From assembly GCA_963845675.1 (NCBI GenBank), contig CAWJSX010000005.1, forward strand, positions 434,001 to 498,000: 64,000 nucleotides of DNA, given 5' to 3'. Both the position numbers and the translations under genes were made by a program. Each line of letters starts with the position of its first letter. Within the stretch, counting starts at the first letter, position 1. Below are positions 36,013-43,800 of this stretch, piece after piece. The notes under the pieces were generated by a model. The model did no database searches, was not told where the DNA came from, and saw only the letters and a list, made by a program, of their open reading frames with translations. The stretch is from CAWJMD01 sp963845675 (GTDB taxonomy: Bacteria > Actinomycetota > Actinomycetes > Actinomycetales > CAWJMD01).

Positions 36013-37095
36013 CTAGACGTACCGCTCGAGGATGCTCGACTCGGCCAGCCGCGACAGGCCCTCGCGGACGGCACGGGCACGCTGCTCGCCGACGCCGTCC
36101 ACGGTCATCAGGTCGTCGATGCCGGCGGCCAGCAGCTTCTGCAGCCCGTCGAAGTGCTCGACCAGCCGGTCCACGATCGCGCCGGGCAGGCGCGGGATCT
36201 TCGTGAGCAGGCGGAATCCGCGTGGGCTGACGGCACCGTCGAGGGACTCGCCCGAGATCGTCAGCCCCATCACGCGGGCGACCTGGTTGAGGTCGACGAG
36301 CTCGCTGGAGTGGAGGACAGCCAGGTCGGCGAGCACGACCTCGACGCTGCTCTCGCGCTTGGCCGCCTCGAGGTAGTCGCGGATCACGAGCTCGCGGTCC
36401 GGGCCGACGCCGCCGATCAGCTCGTCGAGCTGGAGCGAGAGCAGCCGCCCGTCGATGCCGAGCTCGATGACGTAGCCGGAGATCTCGTCGGAGATGCGCC
36501 GGACCATCTCGAGGCGCTGGACGACGGAGGCGACGTCGCGCACCGTCACGAGGTCCTCGATCTCCAGGGCGGACAGCGTGCCCGTCACCTCGTCGAGCCG
36601 GGACTTGTAGCGCTCCAGGGTTGCCAGCGCCTGGTTCGCGCGACCGAGGATCGCGTCGGAGCCCTCGAGGACGTAGCGGCGGCCGCCGACGTAGAGGGCC
36701 ACGATGTGCATCGACTGGCTCACGGAGATCACCGGCATGCCGGTCTGCAGCGCGACGCGTTCGGCGGTGCGGTGCCGTGTGCCGGACTCACTGGTCTCGA
36801 TCGTCGGGTCCGGCACGAGCTGCACTGCGGCGCGGACGATCTTGGTGGCGTCGCGGTCGCAGATGATGGCGCCGTCCATCTTGGCGAGCTCGCGCAGCCG
36901 CGTGGAGGCGAAGTCGACGTCCAGCGCGAAACCGCCTGAGCAGAGGGACTCCACGACCCGGTCCCAGCCGAGCACGACGAGCGCGCCCGTCCGCCCTCTC
37001 AGGATGCGCTCGAGCCCGTCCCGCAGCTCGGTGCCCGGAGCGACCGCGGCCAGCGTCGTGAGGAGCAGCTCGTCCTCGCTGCGCTCGACTGCCAC
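36013..37095 (-). CDS. disA: Diadenylate cyclase DisA
   Basis: 360 residues. It makes c-di-AMP from two ATP while scanning DNA. The cyclase domain has the catalytic DGA (residues 74-76, in MDGAIICDRD) and RHR (107-109, in SGTRHRTAERVA); a helical linker follows, and the C-terminal HhH DNA-binding domain contains PRLPGAIVDRLVEHF and VDGVGEQRARAVREGLSRL. The GTG 37095 start gives full-length protein. It lies just downstream of radA, a conserved neighbour whose product inhibits DisA in Bacillus. c-di-AMP could act on the Trk and OpuC-type CBS proteins also in this window (inference). Confidence 0.96.
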   Translation of the reverse strand: MAVERSEDELLLTTLAAVAPGTELRDGLERILRGRTGALVVLGWDRVVESLCSGGFALDVDFASTRLRELAKMDGAIICDRDATKIVRAAVQLVPDPTIETSESGTRHRTAERVALQTGMPVISVSQSMHIVALYVGGRRYVLEGSDAILGRANQALATLERYKSRLDEVTGTLSALEIEDLVTVRDVASVVQRLEMVRRISDEISGYVIELGIDGRLLSLQLDELIGGVGPDRELVIRDYLEAAKRESSVEVVLADLAVLHSSELVDLNQVARVMGLTISGESLDGAVSPRGFRLLTKIPRLPGAIVDRLVEHFDGLQKLLAAGIDDLMTVDGVGEQRARAVREGLSRLAESSILERYV

Positions 37096-37149
37096 CTCGA
37101 CCCCCGCACTCGACCCGGTTCTGGGACCGCGGCCCCAGGTAGTGCGTGA

Positions 37150-37155
37150 AGTGTA
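37150..37155 (-). promoter_or_regulatory. Candidate disA -10
   Basis: TACACT on the minus strand, about 55 bases upstream of the disA GTG; this mRNA would carry a leader, unlike most neighbours. No clear -35 is visible. Confidence 0.35.
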
Positions 37156-37212
37156 GCCGCCGGGCCCTCGTCCGGTGGGTGCGCGCGGAGCCGCCGCGCC
37201 GCCGTCATCGCC

Positions 37213-38595
37213 TCAGCCGGTGGCGATCAGGCCCAGGCGCAGGGCCTCGGCCACCTGGCCGATCTCGCGGACGTGCATCCCCCGCGGCGTGGCGACGTCC
37301 AAGGACCCCAGCGGGACGACGGCCTGCGTGAAGCCGAGCCGAGCCGCTTCCGAGAGGCGGCGGCTCAGACCAGGCACGGGCCGCACCTCTCCGGACAGCC
37401 CGACCTCGCCGAACGCGACGAGCCCGACGGGCAGGGGCTTCTCGACGGCCGCGGAGGCCAGCGCCAGCGTGATCGCGAGGTCTGCGGCGGGCTCGCCGAT
37501 GCGCACGCCGCCCACCGTGGCCACGAAGACGTCGCTGTTCTGCAGGCGCACGTTCATCCGCGTGCTCATCACGGCCTGCACCATGGCGACGCGGGCGGCC
37601 TCCAGCCCGTTGGTGGTGCGGCGTGGCGGGCCGTGTGCCACGGAGACGAGGGCCTGCACCTCGGCCACCAGGGGACGCCGACCCTCCAGCGTCACGGTGA
37701 CGCAGGTGCCCGGGACGTGGACGTCCTTGCGCGAGAGGAAGAGTCCGCTCGGGTCGGTCAGGCCGACGATCCCCGACTCCGAGAGGTCGAAGCAGCCCAC
37801 CTCGTCGGTGGGGCCGTACCGGTTCTTCACCGCCCGCACCATCCGCAGGGCGGAGTGCCGTTCGCCCTCGAAGGAGCACACGACGTCGACGAGGTGCTCC
37901 AGCGTGCGGGGCCCGGCGATCGCGCCCTCCTTGGTGACGTGTCCGACCAGGAGGGTCGCCATCCCACGGTCCTTGGCGACCCGGATCAGCGCCGCCGCGA
38001 CCTCGCGCACCTGCGTCACGTTGCCCGCCTGGCCATCGACCTCGGCGGAGCTGACGGTCTGCACCGAGTCGACCACCAGCAGGTCCGGCCGTACCTGCTC
38101 GACGTGCCCGAGCACCGTGGCCAGGTCGGTCTCGGCGGCGAGGTAGAGACGGGGCCGCAGCGCCCCGATGCGCTCGGCCCTCAGCCGGACCTGGGACGCC
38201 GACTCCTCGCCGGTCACGTACAGCACGCTGCGTGCCGTCTGGGCCGCTCGCGAGGCGACGTCGAGCAGCAGCGTGGACTTGCCGACCCCCGGCTCGCCGG
38301 CCACCAGCACGACGGCGCCGGGGACGAGCCCGCCGCCGAGCACGCGGTCCAGCTCCTCCACGCCGGTTGGCACGTGCCGTGCACCGTCGACGTCGACGTC
38401 CGCGATCGGCTGGGCCGGCGTGGTGACTGGCGCGGCCCGGGTGGTGCGCACGGTCGGGGCGCCGACCTCCTGGACCGTTCCCCACGACTGGCACTCACCG
38501 CACCGGCCGACCCACTTGCCCGCGGTCCAGCCGCACTCGGTGCAGCGGAAGCCCGGACGCTGGGTGCGAGCGCCCTTCGTGGTCGGGCTGCTCAT
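37213..38595 (-). CDS. radA: DNA repair protein RadA
   Basis: 460 residues. RecA-like ATPase that drives branch migration in recombination. The N-terminal C4 zinc finger has Cys18, Cys21, Cys32 and Cys35; the Walker A is AGEPGVGKST; Walker B is LLVVDSVQT; the RadA-specific KNRYGPTDEVG motif is intact, and a Lon-protease-like C-terminal domain follows. The ATG overlaps the stop of a possible 19-codon leaderless ORF. radA-disA is conserved across actinobacteria. The gene ends 118 bases before disA starts. Confidence 0.96.
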   Translation of the reverse strand: MSSPTTKGARTQRPGFRCTECGWTAGKWVGRCGECQSWGTVQEVGAPTVRTTRAAPVTTPAQPIADVDVDGARHVPTGVEELDRVLGGGLVPGAVVLVAGEPGVGKSTLLLDVASRAAQTARSVLYVTGEESASQVRLRAERIGALRPRLYLAAETDLATVLGHVEQVRPDLLVVDSVQTVSSAEVDGQAGNVTQVREVAAALIRVAKDRGMATLLVGHVTKEGAIAGPRTLEHLVDVVCSFEGERHSALRMVRAVKNRYGPTDEVGCFDLSESGIVGLTDPSGLFLSRKDVHVPGTCVTVTLEGRRPLVAEVQALVSVAHGPPRRTTNGLEAARVAMVQAVMSTRMNVRLQNSDVFVATVGGVRIGEPAADLAITLALASAAVEKPLPVGLVAFGEVGLSGEVRPVPGLSRRLSEAARLGFTQAVVPLGSLDVATPRGMHVREIGQVAEALRLGLIATG

Positions 38596-38651
38596 GGGCG
38601 CACCGCCGGCCGGTCGAGGGCGGAGGGGGCGGGTCGGTCGTCGAGAGGCAC
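38592..38651 (-). CDS. Possible leaderless short ORF upstream of radA
   Basis: 19 codons, GTG to TGA, encoding VPLDDRPAPSALDRPAVRP. The GTG sits 7 bases after a TACGGT hexamer, the same layout as the leaderless genes nearby, and its TGA overlaps the radA ATG as ATGA. radA itself has no good ribosome-binding site, so translation of this short ORF could deliver ribosomes to radA. Protein-level importance is doubtful; the role may be purely translational. No homology can be judged at this length. Confidence 0.4.
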   Translation of the reverse strand: MPLDDRPAPSALDRPAVRP

Positions 38652-38658
38652 GGTCCGC

Positions 38659-38664
38659 ACCGTA
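38659..38664 (-). promoter_or_regulatory. -10 motif driving the short ORF and radA
   Basis: TACGGT on the minus strand, 7 bases before GTG 38651. Confidence 0.45.
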
Positions 38665-38715
38665 GGCGCCGAGCCCGACAACCGGCCTCGCAACACCCCG
38701 TCGCCCGTCGCCTGG

Positions 38716-39456
38716 TCAGGGGTACCGGCGCCAGAACAGGTTGACGGCGTAGTCGACGCCCGTTCCCGGGTGACCGGCGAGGATCTCGTCCGCAACGTCC
38801 GACGCGAACTCGATCCGCACGACCTGCTCGAAGACGGCGCGGTCCCCGAACTCCCAGCGGATGTCCAGGGGCACCCGGGTCCACCCCTGCCGCGCCCAGA
38901 AGCGCTCGATGGCCGGGGAGTCCCACCGCGGGTCGGCCTTGCGGACCCAGGCGCCGAACGTCGAGCGCGACACGTCGTTGTCCACGACGAACGCCGTGCC
39001 CCCGGGTCGCAGGACGCGCGCGAGCTCGTCCAGACCCGGCTCGCACCCGGGCCCGAAGAAGTACGCCCACCGCGCGTGCACGACGTCGACGGTCGAGTCG
39101 TCGAGGGGGAGGGCCGCCGCCGAGCCGGACAGCACCCTGAGCCGCTGCGTCAGCGAGCCCGGCGACGCGGCGACGCGGGCACGCGCCGCGGTGACCAGCG
39201 GCGGGTGCGGCTCCACGCCGGTGACCAGCGACGCGTCGTCACCGAAGCGGGGCAGGTGGAAGCCCGAGCCGCAGCCCACGTCCAGCACGTGCTGGCCCGT
39301 CCAGTCGTGCACCTGCCGCATCGCCGACTCGATCACGCCGTCGGGGTCGACACCCAGGTTCTCCAGCTCGTAGACCTCCGGGTTGCCCCAGATGTTCGGA
39401 CTCGGGATCACTTGTGGCAGAGGAGTTTCCACCTCACCACCGGGGGTCGACGTCAC
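38716..39456 (-). CDS. Class I SAM-dependent methyltransferase
   Basis: 246 residues. Motif I is HVLDVGCGSGFHLPRF near residue 55, with VTGVEPHPPLV, VDVVHARWAYFFGPG and ELARVLRPGGTAFVVDND. The YELENLGVDPDGVIESAMRQV lead-in is shared with a group of methyltransferases of unknown substrate. GTG 39456 starts directly after the TAG of the Cys-rich gene, so the two form a transcription unit from the leaderless promoter at 40327. No substrate clue is visible. Confidence 0.85.
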   Translation of the reverse strand: MTSTPGGEVETPLPQVIPSPNIWGNPEVYELENLGVDPDGVIESAMRQVHDWTGQHVLDVGCGSGFHLPRFGDDASLVTGVEPHPPLVTAARARVAASPGSLTQRLRVLSGSAAALPLDDSTVDVVHARWAYFFGPGCEPGLDELARVLRPGGTAFVVDNDVSRSTFGAWVRKADPRWDSPAIERFWARQGWTRVPLDIRWEFGDRAVFEQVVRIEFASDVADEILAGHPGTGVDYAVNLFWRRYP

Positions 39457-40320
39457 CTAGGTGGCTCGCGTGGAGGACCCGACCCGACCGGTCGGCTTGC
39501 CGGGCTTCGCCGTCGTGGCCTTCGCGGCCGCCGTCGCCGGGTGCACCAGGAGCGGGAGCCGCTTGTGCACGCCCATCGCGGCGTCGCAGTGGCGCGCGAG
39601 CTCGGCGTACGCCGCGGCCCCGATCAGCTCGGTCAGCTCGGTCGCGAGGGAGAGGTAGGCCGGCTGCGCGCCGACGTGCGCCTCCGGGTTCGAGGTGCAG
39701 TACCAGTCGAGGTCGTGCCCGCCGGCGCCCCAGCCGCGGCGGTCGTACTCGGCGATGCTCACCTCGAGGTAGCTGGTGCCGTCGGGCCTCTCGACCGTCC
39801 GGTACGTGCGGCGCAGCGGAAGCTGCCAGCACACGTCGGGCTTGGTCTCGACGAACGAGACGTCGTGGTCGCCGGCGAGGTGGTGCAGGGCGCAGCCCGC
39901 GCGGCCGGCGCCGCTCGCGTCGGTGAAGCCGGGGTCGTTGAGGAAGATGCAGGCCCCGTCGACCACACGCGTCTTGCGTGCGCCCTCGTCGTCCACCTCG
40001 GCCCAGCCGCCTGCACCCCGACGTCCCTCGGCGTGCCGCTGCCACGTGTCGGGGGAGAGCCTCTTGACCCATCCCCGGACGCGCTTCTCGTCGTCCGCGT
40101 CGGAGAAGTGGGCGCCCAGCGTGCAGCAGCCGTCCTGCGGGCGGTCGGCGTAGATCCCGGCGCACCCGCGACCGAAGATGCACGTCCACGACGAGGTGAG
40201 CCACGTCAGGTCGGCACGGAAGACCTGCTCCGCCGCCGAACCCTCGGGCGCCTCGGGGTCGGCGAACTCGACCCATACCCGGGTCGCGTCCAGAGAGGTC
40301 TCCTTGGGGTGCACGGTCAC
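39457..40320 (-). CDS. Cys-rich protein of unknown function, possible metal or Fe-S protein
   Basis: 287 residues with nine Cys at 47, 53, 65, 66, 124, 143, 164, 208 and 245. The clusters CIFGRGC, DGCCTLG, GACIFLND and GCALHHLA resemble, but do not exactly match, YkgJ-type cysteine-cluster proteins that bind zinc or iron. An Ala/Lys/Pro-rich tail follows residue 265. No signal peptide or TM, so it is cytosolic. GTG 40320 lies 6 bases after TAGAGT. It is followed without gap by a methyltransferase; a maturation or modification partnership is possible but unsupported. Confidence 0.6.
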   Translation of the reverse strand: MTVHPKETSLDATRVWVEFADPEAPEGSAAEQVFRADLTWLTSSWTCIFGRGCAGIYADRPQDGCCTLGAHFSDADDEKRVRGWVKRLSPDTWQRHAEGRRGAGGWAEVDDEGARKTRVVDGACIFLNDPGFTDASGAGRAGCALHHLAGDHDVSFVETKPDVCWQLPLRRTYRTVERPDGTSYLEVSIAEYDRRGWGAGGHDLDWYCTSNPEAHVGAQPAYLSLATELTELIGAAAYAELARHCDAAMGVHKRLPLLVHPATAAAKATTAKPGKPTGRVGSSTRAT

Positions 40321-40326
40321 GCCAGA

Positions 40327-40332
40327 ACTCTA
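40327..40332 (-). promoter_or_regulatory. -10 motif for leaderless Cys-rich gene
   Basis: TAGAGT on the minus strand, 6 bases before GTG 40320. Confidence 0.55.
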
Positions 40333-40361
40333 GGTGAGGCGGTGTCGTCCCGGCGTTCCGG

Positions 40362-40367
40362 TAGCGT
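40362..40367 (+). promoter_or_regulatory. -10 motif for leaderless ppx/gppA gene
   Basis: TAGCGT, then 6 bases, then ATG at 40374. Confidence 0.6.
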
Positions 40368-40373
40368 CCCCGC

Positions 40374-41306
40374 ATGCGACTGGGCGTCCTCGACATCGGG
40401 TCGAACACCGTGCACCTGCTCGTCGTCGACGCGCACCCCGGGGCGCGACCCCTGCCGGCGACCTCGCACAAGCTCGACCTCCGCCTCGCCGAGCACCTCG
40501 AGCCGGACGGGAGCATCGACGAGAGCGGTACCGAGAACCTCGTCCGCTTCGTCAACGAGGCGCTGGAGGTGGCCGAGGACTCAGGCTGCGAGGACATCCT
40601 CCCCTTCGCGACCTCGGCCCTGCGGGAGGCCCCCAACGGCGAGGCCGTGCTCCAGCGGGTGCGCGAGGCCACCGAGGTCGACCTCCAGGTGCTCTCCGGC
40701 CGCGACGAGGCGCGGCTGACGTTCCTCGCGGTGCGCCGGTGGTACGGCTGGTCGGCCGGTCGCCTCCTCAACATCGACATCGGCGGTGGGTCGCTCGAGC
40801 TGGCCGCCGGCCAGGACGAGGACCCGGACGTCGCCCTGAGCCTGCCGCTCGGCGCGGGCCGGCTCACCCGCGACCACCTCAAGGGCGACCCTCCGGACCG
40901 GTCCGAGGTGAAGGCGCTGCGCAAGAGGATCCGCGTGTCGGTCGCCTCGGCGGTACGGGACCTCACGCGGTCGGGTCCTCCCGACCAGGTGGTCGGCTCC
41001 AGCAAGACGATGCGGTCGCTGGCGCGGCTGACCGGCGCCGCGCCCAGCAGCGAGGGTCCGTACGTCACGCGGCCCCTGAAGCTCGAGGACCTGCACGACT
41101 GGGTGCCCAAGATGGCGCAGATGACGGCGGCCGAGCGTGCCGACCTCCCCGGTGTCTCCAACAGCAGGTCCCGGCAGCTGCTCGCCGGCGCCCTCGTGGC
41201 GGAGGCCGCGATGGACCTGCTGGGGGTCGAAGAGCTCGAGGTGTGCCCCTGGGCGCTGCGCGAGGGCATCATCCTGCGGCGGCTCGACTGGATCGGCGTC
41301 GCCTGA
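40374..41306 (+). CDS. Ppx/GppA family phosphatase
   Basis: 310 residues of the ASKHA fold: LGVLDIGSNTVHLLVVD (phosphate 1 loop) at the N-terminus, ATSALREAPNGE, LSGRDEARLTF and IDIGGGSLEL (phosphate 2). The family includes exopolyphosphatase and pppGpp phosphatase; this short form, without the C-terminal HD-type domain, is one of the two common actinobacterial paralogues. Specific substrate cannot be settled from sequence. ATG 40374 has a TAGCGT 6 bases upstream. It is divergent from the Cys-rich gene. Confidence 0.88.
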   Translation: MRLGVLDIGSNTVHLLVVDAHPGARPLPATSHKLDLRLAEHLEPDGSIDESGTENLVRFVNEALEVAEDSGCEDILPFATSALREAPNGEAVLQRVREATEVDLQVLSGRDEARLTFLAVRRWYGWSAGRLLNIDIGGGSLELAAGQDEDPDVALSLPLGAGRLTRDHLKGDPPDRSEVKALRKRIRVSVASAVRDLTRSGPPDQVVGSSKTMRSLARLTGAAPSSEGPYVTRPLKLEDLHDWVPKMAQMTAAERADLPGVSNSRSRQLLAGALVAEAAMDLLGVEELEVCPWALREGIILRRLDWIGVA

Positions 41307-41347
41307 CAGGTGGGTGACGCGGCTGCGCGCTCCGGCCCCCGACTGCC

Positions 41348-41353
41348 TAGGCT
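41348..41353 (+). promoter_or_regulatory. -10 motif for leaderless sugar isomerase gene
   Basis: TAGGCT, then 7 bases, then GTG at 41361. Confidence 0.55.
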
Positions 41354-41360
41354 GGGGGAC

Positions 41361-42221
41361 GTGTCCAGCGCCAGCGCAGACCCCGCGTCAGCGGGCGAGG
41401 TGCAGGTCGCGCTGTCGACGTCCGCCGTCTACCCGCAGGGCATCGAGGAGTCCTTCAGGCTCGCCGCCCAGCTCGGGTACGACGGGCTCGAGGTCATGGT
41501 CTGGACGGATCCCCTCAGCCAGGACGGGGACGCGCTCGCCGCCCTCGCGCAGGACTACGGGATGCCGGTGCTGGCCGTCCACGCCCCGACTCTCCTGATC
41601 ACCCAACGCGTCTGGGGCAAGGCGCCCTGGAACAAGATCACGGGGGCCGTCGCGCTCGCCGAACGGCTGGGGGCCGACACGGTCGTGGCCCACCCACCGT
41701 TCCGTTGGCAGCGCGAGTACGCCGACGAGTTCGTCTCGGGCGTCAGGGATCTCAGTCGTCGCAGCGGTGTCGCCGTCGCCGTCGAGAACATGTACCCGTG
41801 GCGCGTGCGTACGCGCGAGATCCCCGCGTACCTGCCGGACTGGGACCCGACCGACGAGGACTACGACCACGTCTGCCTCGATCTCTCGCACACCGCGACC
41901 GCCGGCTCCGACGCCATGGCCATGGCCCGGGGGCTCACCACGGCCGGTCGTCTGCGGCACCTGCACCTCGCGGACGGGACCCGGTCGGCGAAGGACGAGC
42001 ACCTCGTGCCGGGACGAGGGGACGAGCCCTGCGAGGAGGTGCTGGCGCACCTCGTCGAGGAGCAGTGGTCCGGCACCGTCGTGCTCGAGGTGAACACGCG
42101 CAAGTGCCGCACCCCTGCGGAGCGGCAGGTGGACCTGGCCGAGTCGCTCGCCTTCGCCCGCCTGCACCTCCAGCGTCCCCGTCGGGACCCCGGCCGCGTG
42201 AGCGCCCACCGCACGACCTGA
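41361..42221 (+). CDS. Sugar phosphate isomerase/epimerase family protein (TIM barrel)
   Basis: 286 residues. AP endonuclease-2-like TIM barrel: LGYDGLEVMVWTDP, VLAVHAPTLLIT, ADTVVAHPPFRW, AVENMYPW and VCLDLSHTATAGSD carry the His, Glu and Asp metal ligands, and LRHLHLADG and VVLEVNTRKC complete the site. The family includes xylose-isomerase-like enzymes; its regular position next to ppx in actinobacteria does not reveal the substrate. Start set by the TAGGCT hexamer 7 bases upstream. Confidence 0.85.
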   Translation: MSSASADPASAGEVQVALSTSAVYPQGIEESFRLAAQLGYDGLEVMVWTDPLSQDGDALAALAQDYGMPVLAVHAPTLLITQRVWGKAPWNKITGAVALAERLGADTVVAHPPFRWQREYADEFVSGVRDLSRRSGVAVAVENMYPWRVRTREIPAYLPDWDPTDEDYDHVCLDLSHTATAGSDAMAMARGLTTAGRLRHLHLADGTRSAKDEHLVPGRGDEPCEEVLAHLVEEQWSGTVVLEVNTRKCRTPAERQVDLAESLAFARLHLQRPRRDPGRVSAHRTT

Positions 42222-42253
42222 CCCGAGGGACCCCCCGCGGCGGCGACCGGCAC

Positions 42254-42259
42254 TACGGT
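42254..42259 (+). promoter_or_regulatory. -10 motif for leaderless ABC transporter operon
   Basis: TACGGT, then 6 bases, then ATG at 42266. Confidence 0.55.
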
Positions 42260-42265
42260 CGTGCC

Positions 42266-43048
42266 ATGGGCAGGCACCAGGCCCCCGTGGTCGAGAGACC
42301 CGCGTCGTCGACGCTCGAGGTCGAGGGCCTCGACGTCGTGCGCGGCGGTCGCCGCGTGCTGCACCACCTCGACCTGAGCGTCCCCGCCGGCGTCGTCGTC
42401 GGCCTGCTCGGCCCGAGCGGGTGCGGGAAGACGACGCTGATGCGGTGCGTCGTCGGGGTGCAGCGCATCGCCTCCGGACGGGTCACCGTCCTTGGCCTGC
42501 CCGCCGGGGACCCCGCGCTGCGACGACGCGTGGGCTACGTGACGCAGTCCCCGAGCGTCTACCCGGACCTCAGCGTCGCCCAGAACCTCGCCTACCTGGC
42601 CACGATCGTCTCGGCGCCGCCCGAGGACGTGGACCGGGTCATGGAGGAGGTCGACCTGACCCGGTACGCCGGGACCCGGGTCGGCAGGCTGAGCGACGGC
42701 GAGCGGTCGCGCGTCTCGCTGGCCGCGGCACTGCTCGGCACCCCCGAGCTGCTCGTGCTGGACGAGCCGACCGTGGGGCTCGACCCGGTGCTGCGCAGGG
42801 ACCTCTGGGACCTCTTCGCGCGGCTCGCCGGCCGCGGCGCGACCCTGCTCGTGTCGAGCCACGTGATGGACGAGGCCACCCGCTGCGACCGGCTCCTGCT
42901 GATGCGACGTGGCGAGCTGCTGGCCGACGGATCCCTCGCCCACCTGCTGGAGCGGACCGGCGCGCCGGACGTCGAGGCGGCGTTCCTGATGCTCGTCGAG
43001 ACCCGTGCGGAGCCGTCCGGCCCGGCTGAGTCGGCGGGTGCGCGGTGA
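42266..43048 (+). CDS. ABC transporter ATP-binding protein
   Basis: 260 residues. Walker A GPSGCGKTTLMRCVVG, Walker B LLVLDEPTVGLDP and the H-loop LLVSSHVMDEATRCDRLL are normal, but the signature loop reads LSDGERSRVSLAAAL in place of LSGGQ, with Asp and Glu substitutions common in some type-2 exporters. It pairs with the following ABC-2 permease through a GTGA overlap, as in drug or lipid exporters (ABC-2 type). Substrate is not identifiable. Leaderless ATG. Confidence 0.9.
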   Translation: MGRHQAPVVERPASSTLEVEGLDVVRGGRRVLHHLDLSVPAGVVVGLLGPSGCGKTTLMRCVVGVQRIASGRVTVLGLPAGDPALRRRVGYVTQSPSVYPDLSVAQNLAYLATIVSAPPEDVDRVMEEVDLTRYAGTRVGRLSDGERSRVSLAAALLGTPELLVLDEPTVGLDPVLRRDLWDLFARLAGRGATLLVSSHVMDEATRCDRLLLMRRGELLADGSLAHLLERTGAPDVEAAFLMLVETRAEPSGPAESAGAR

Positions 43049-43779
43049 GTCCGCGACTCGTGTGGGCGACGGGCCGGCGCGTCCTCGGCCAGCTGCTGCA
43101 CGACCGGCGCACGATCGGCCTGGTCGTCGTGGTGCCGTGCGTGCTGATCGGCCTGCTGGCATGGATCTACGACGGCACACCGGTCTTCGACCGGATCGGG
43201 GGCCCGCTGCTGGGCGTCTTCCCCTTCGTGGTGATGTTCCTCGTGACGAGCGTGGCGACCCTGCGCGAGCGGCAGTCGGGCACGCTCGAACGCCTGATGA
43301 CGACACCGCTCGGCAAGGCCGACCTCGTCGTGGGGTACGCGCTCGCCATGGGAGCACTGGCCTTCGTGCAGGCCGTGGTCGTCAGCGCGTTCGCCGTCCT
43401 CGTGTGCGGCCTGGACGTCGCCGGCCCGGTGTGGTGGCTCGGCGTGGTCGCCGTGTCGGTGGCACTGCTGGGGACGGCGCTCGGACTGGGCGTCAGCGCC
43501 CTGGCGTCCACCGAGTTCCAGGCGGTCCAGTTCATGCCCGCGCTCGTGCTGCCCCAGTTCCTGCTGTGCGGGCTGCTCGTCCGCCGCGACGACCTGCCGA
43601 CCGCTCTGGAGACGGTGTCGGACGTCCTTCCCCTGTCGTACGCGGTCGACGCCCTGGTCGCGGTGTCGGAGCAGGCGGAGCCCGCGCAGGACGCGCTCAC
43701 CGCCCTCGCCGTCGTGTGGGCGTTCACCGTCGCGGCCCTGCTCCTGGGGTCCGCGACGCTGCGGCGCAGGACCCCCTGA
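43045..43779 (+). CDS. ABC-2 type transporter permease
   Basis: 244 residues with six predicted transmembrane helices (for example VVVVPCVLIGLLAWIY, FPFVVMFLVTSVATL, ALAFVQAVVVSAFAVLVCG, MPALVLPQFLLCGLLV and FTVAALLLGSATL). The ABC-2 motif LRERQSGTLERLMTTPLGKADLVVGY is diagnostic. The GTG start overlaps the ATPase stop. The pair would form an exporter; drug resistance is a frequent guess but not supported by anything here. Confidence 0.9.
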   Translation: MSPRLVWATGRRVLGQLLHDRRTIGLVVVVPCVLIGLLAWIYDGTPVFDRIGGPLLGVFPFVVMFLVTSVATLRERQSGTLERLMTTPLGKADLVVGYALAMGALAFVQAVVVSAFAVLVCGLDVAGPVWWLGVVAVSVALLGTALGLGVSALASTEFQAVQFMPALVLPQFLLCGLLVRRDDLPTALETVSDVLPLSYAVDALVAVSEQAEPAQDALTALAVVWAFTVAALLLGSATLRRRTP

Positions 43780-43788
43780 CAGCGCCAG

Positions 43789-43794
43789 TACCCT
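43789..43794 (+). promoter_or_regulatory. -10 motif for leaderless putB
   Basis: TACCCT, then 6 bases, then ATG at 43801. Confidence 0.6.
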
Positions 43795-43800
43795 TCCCCC

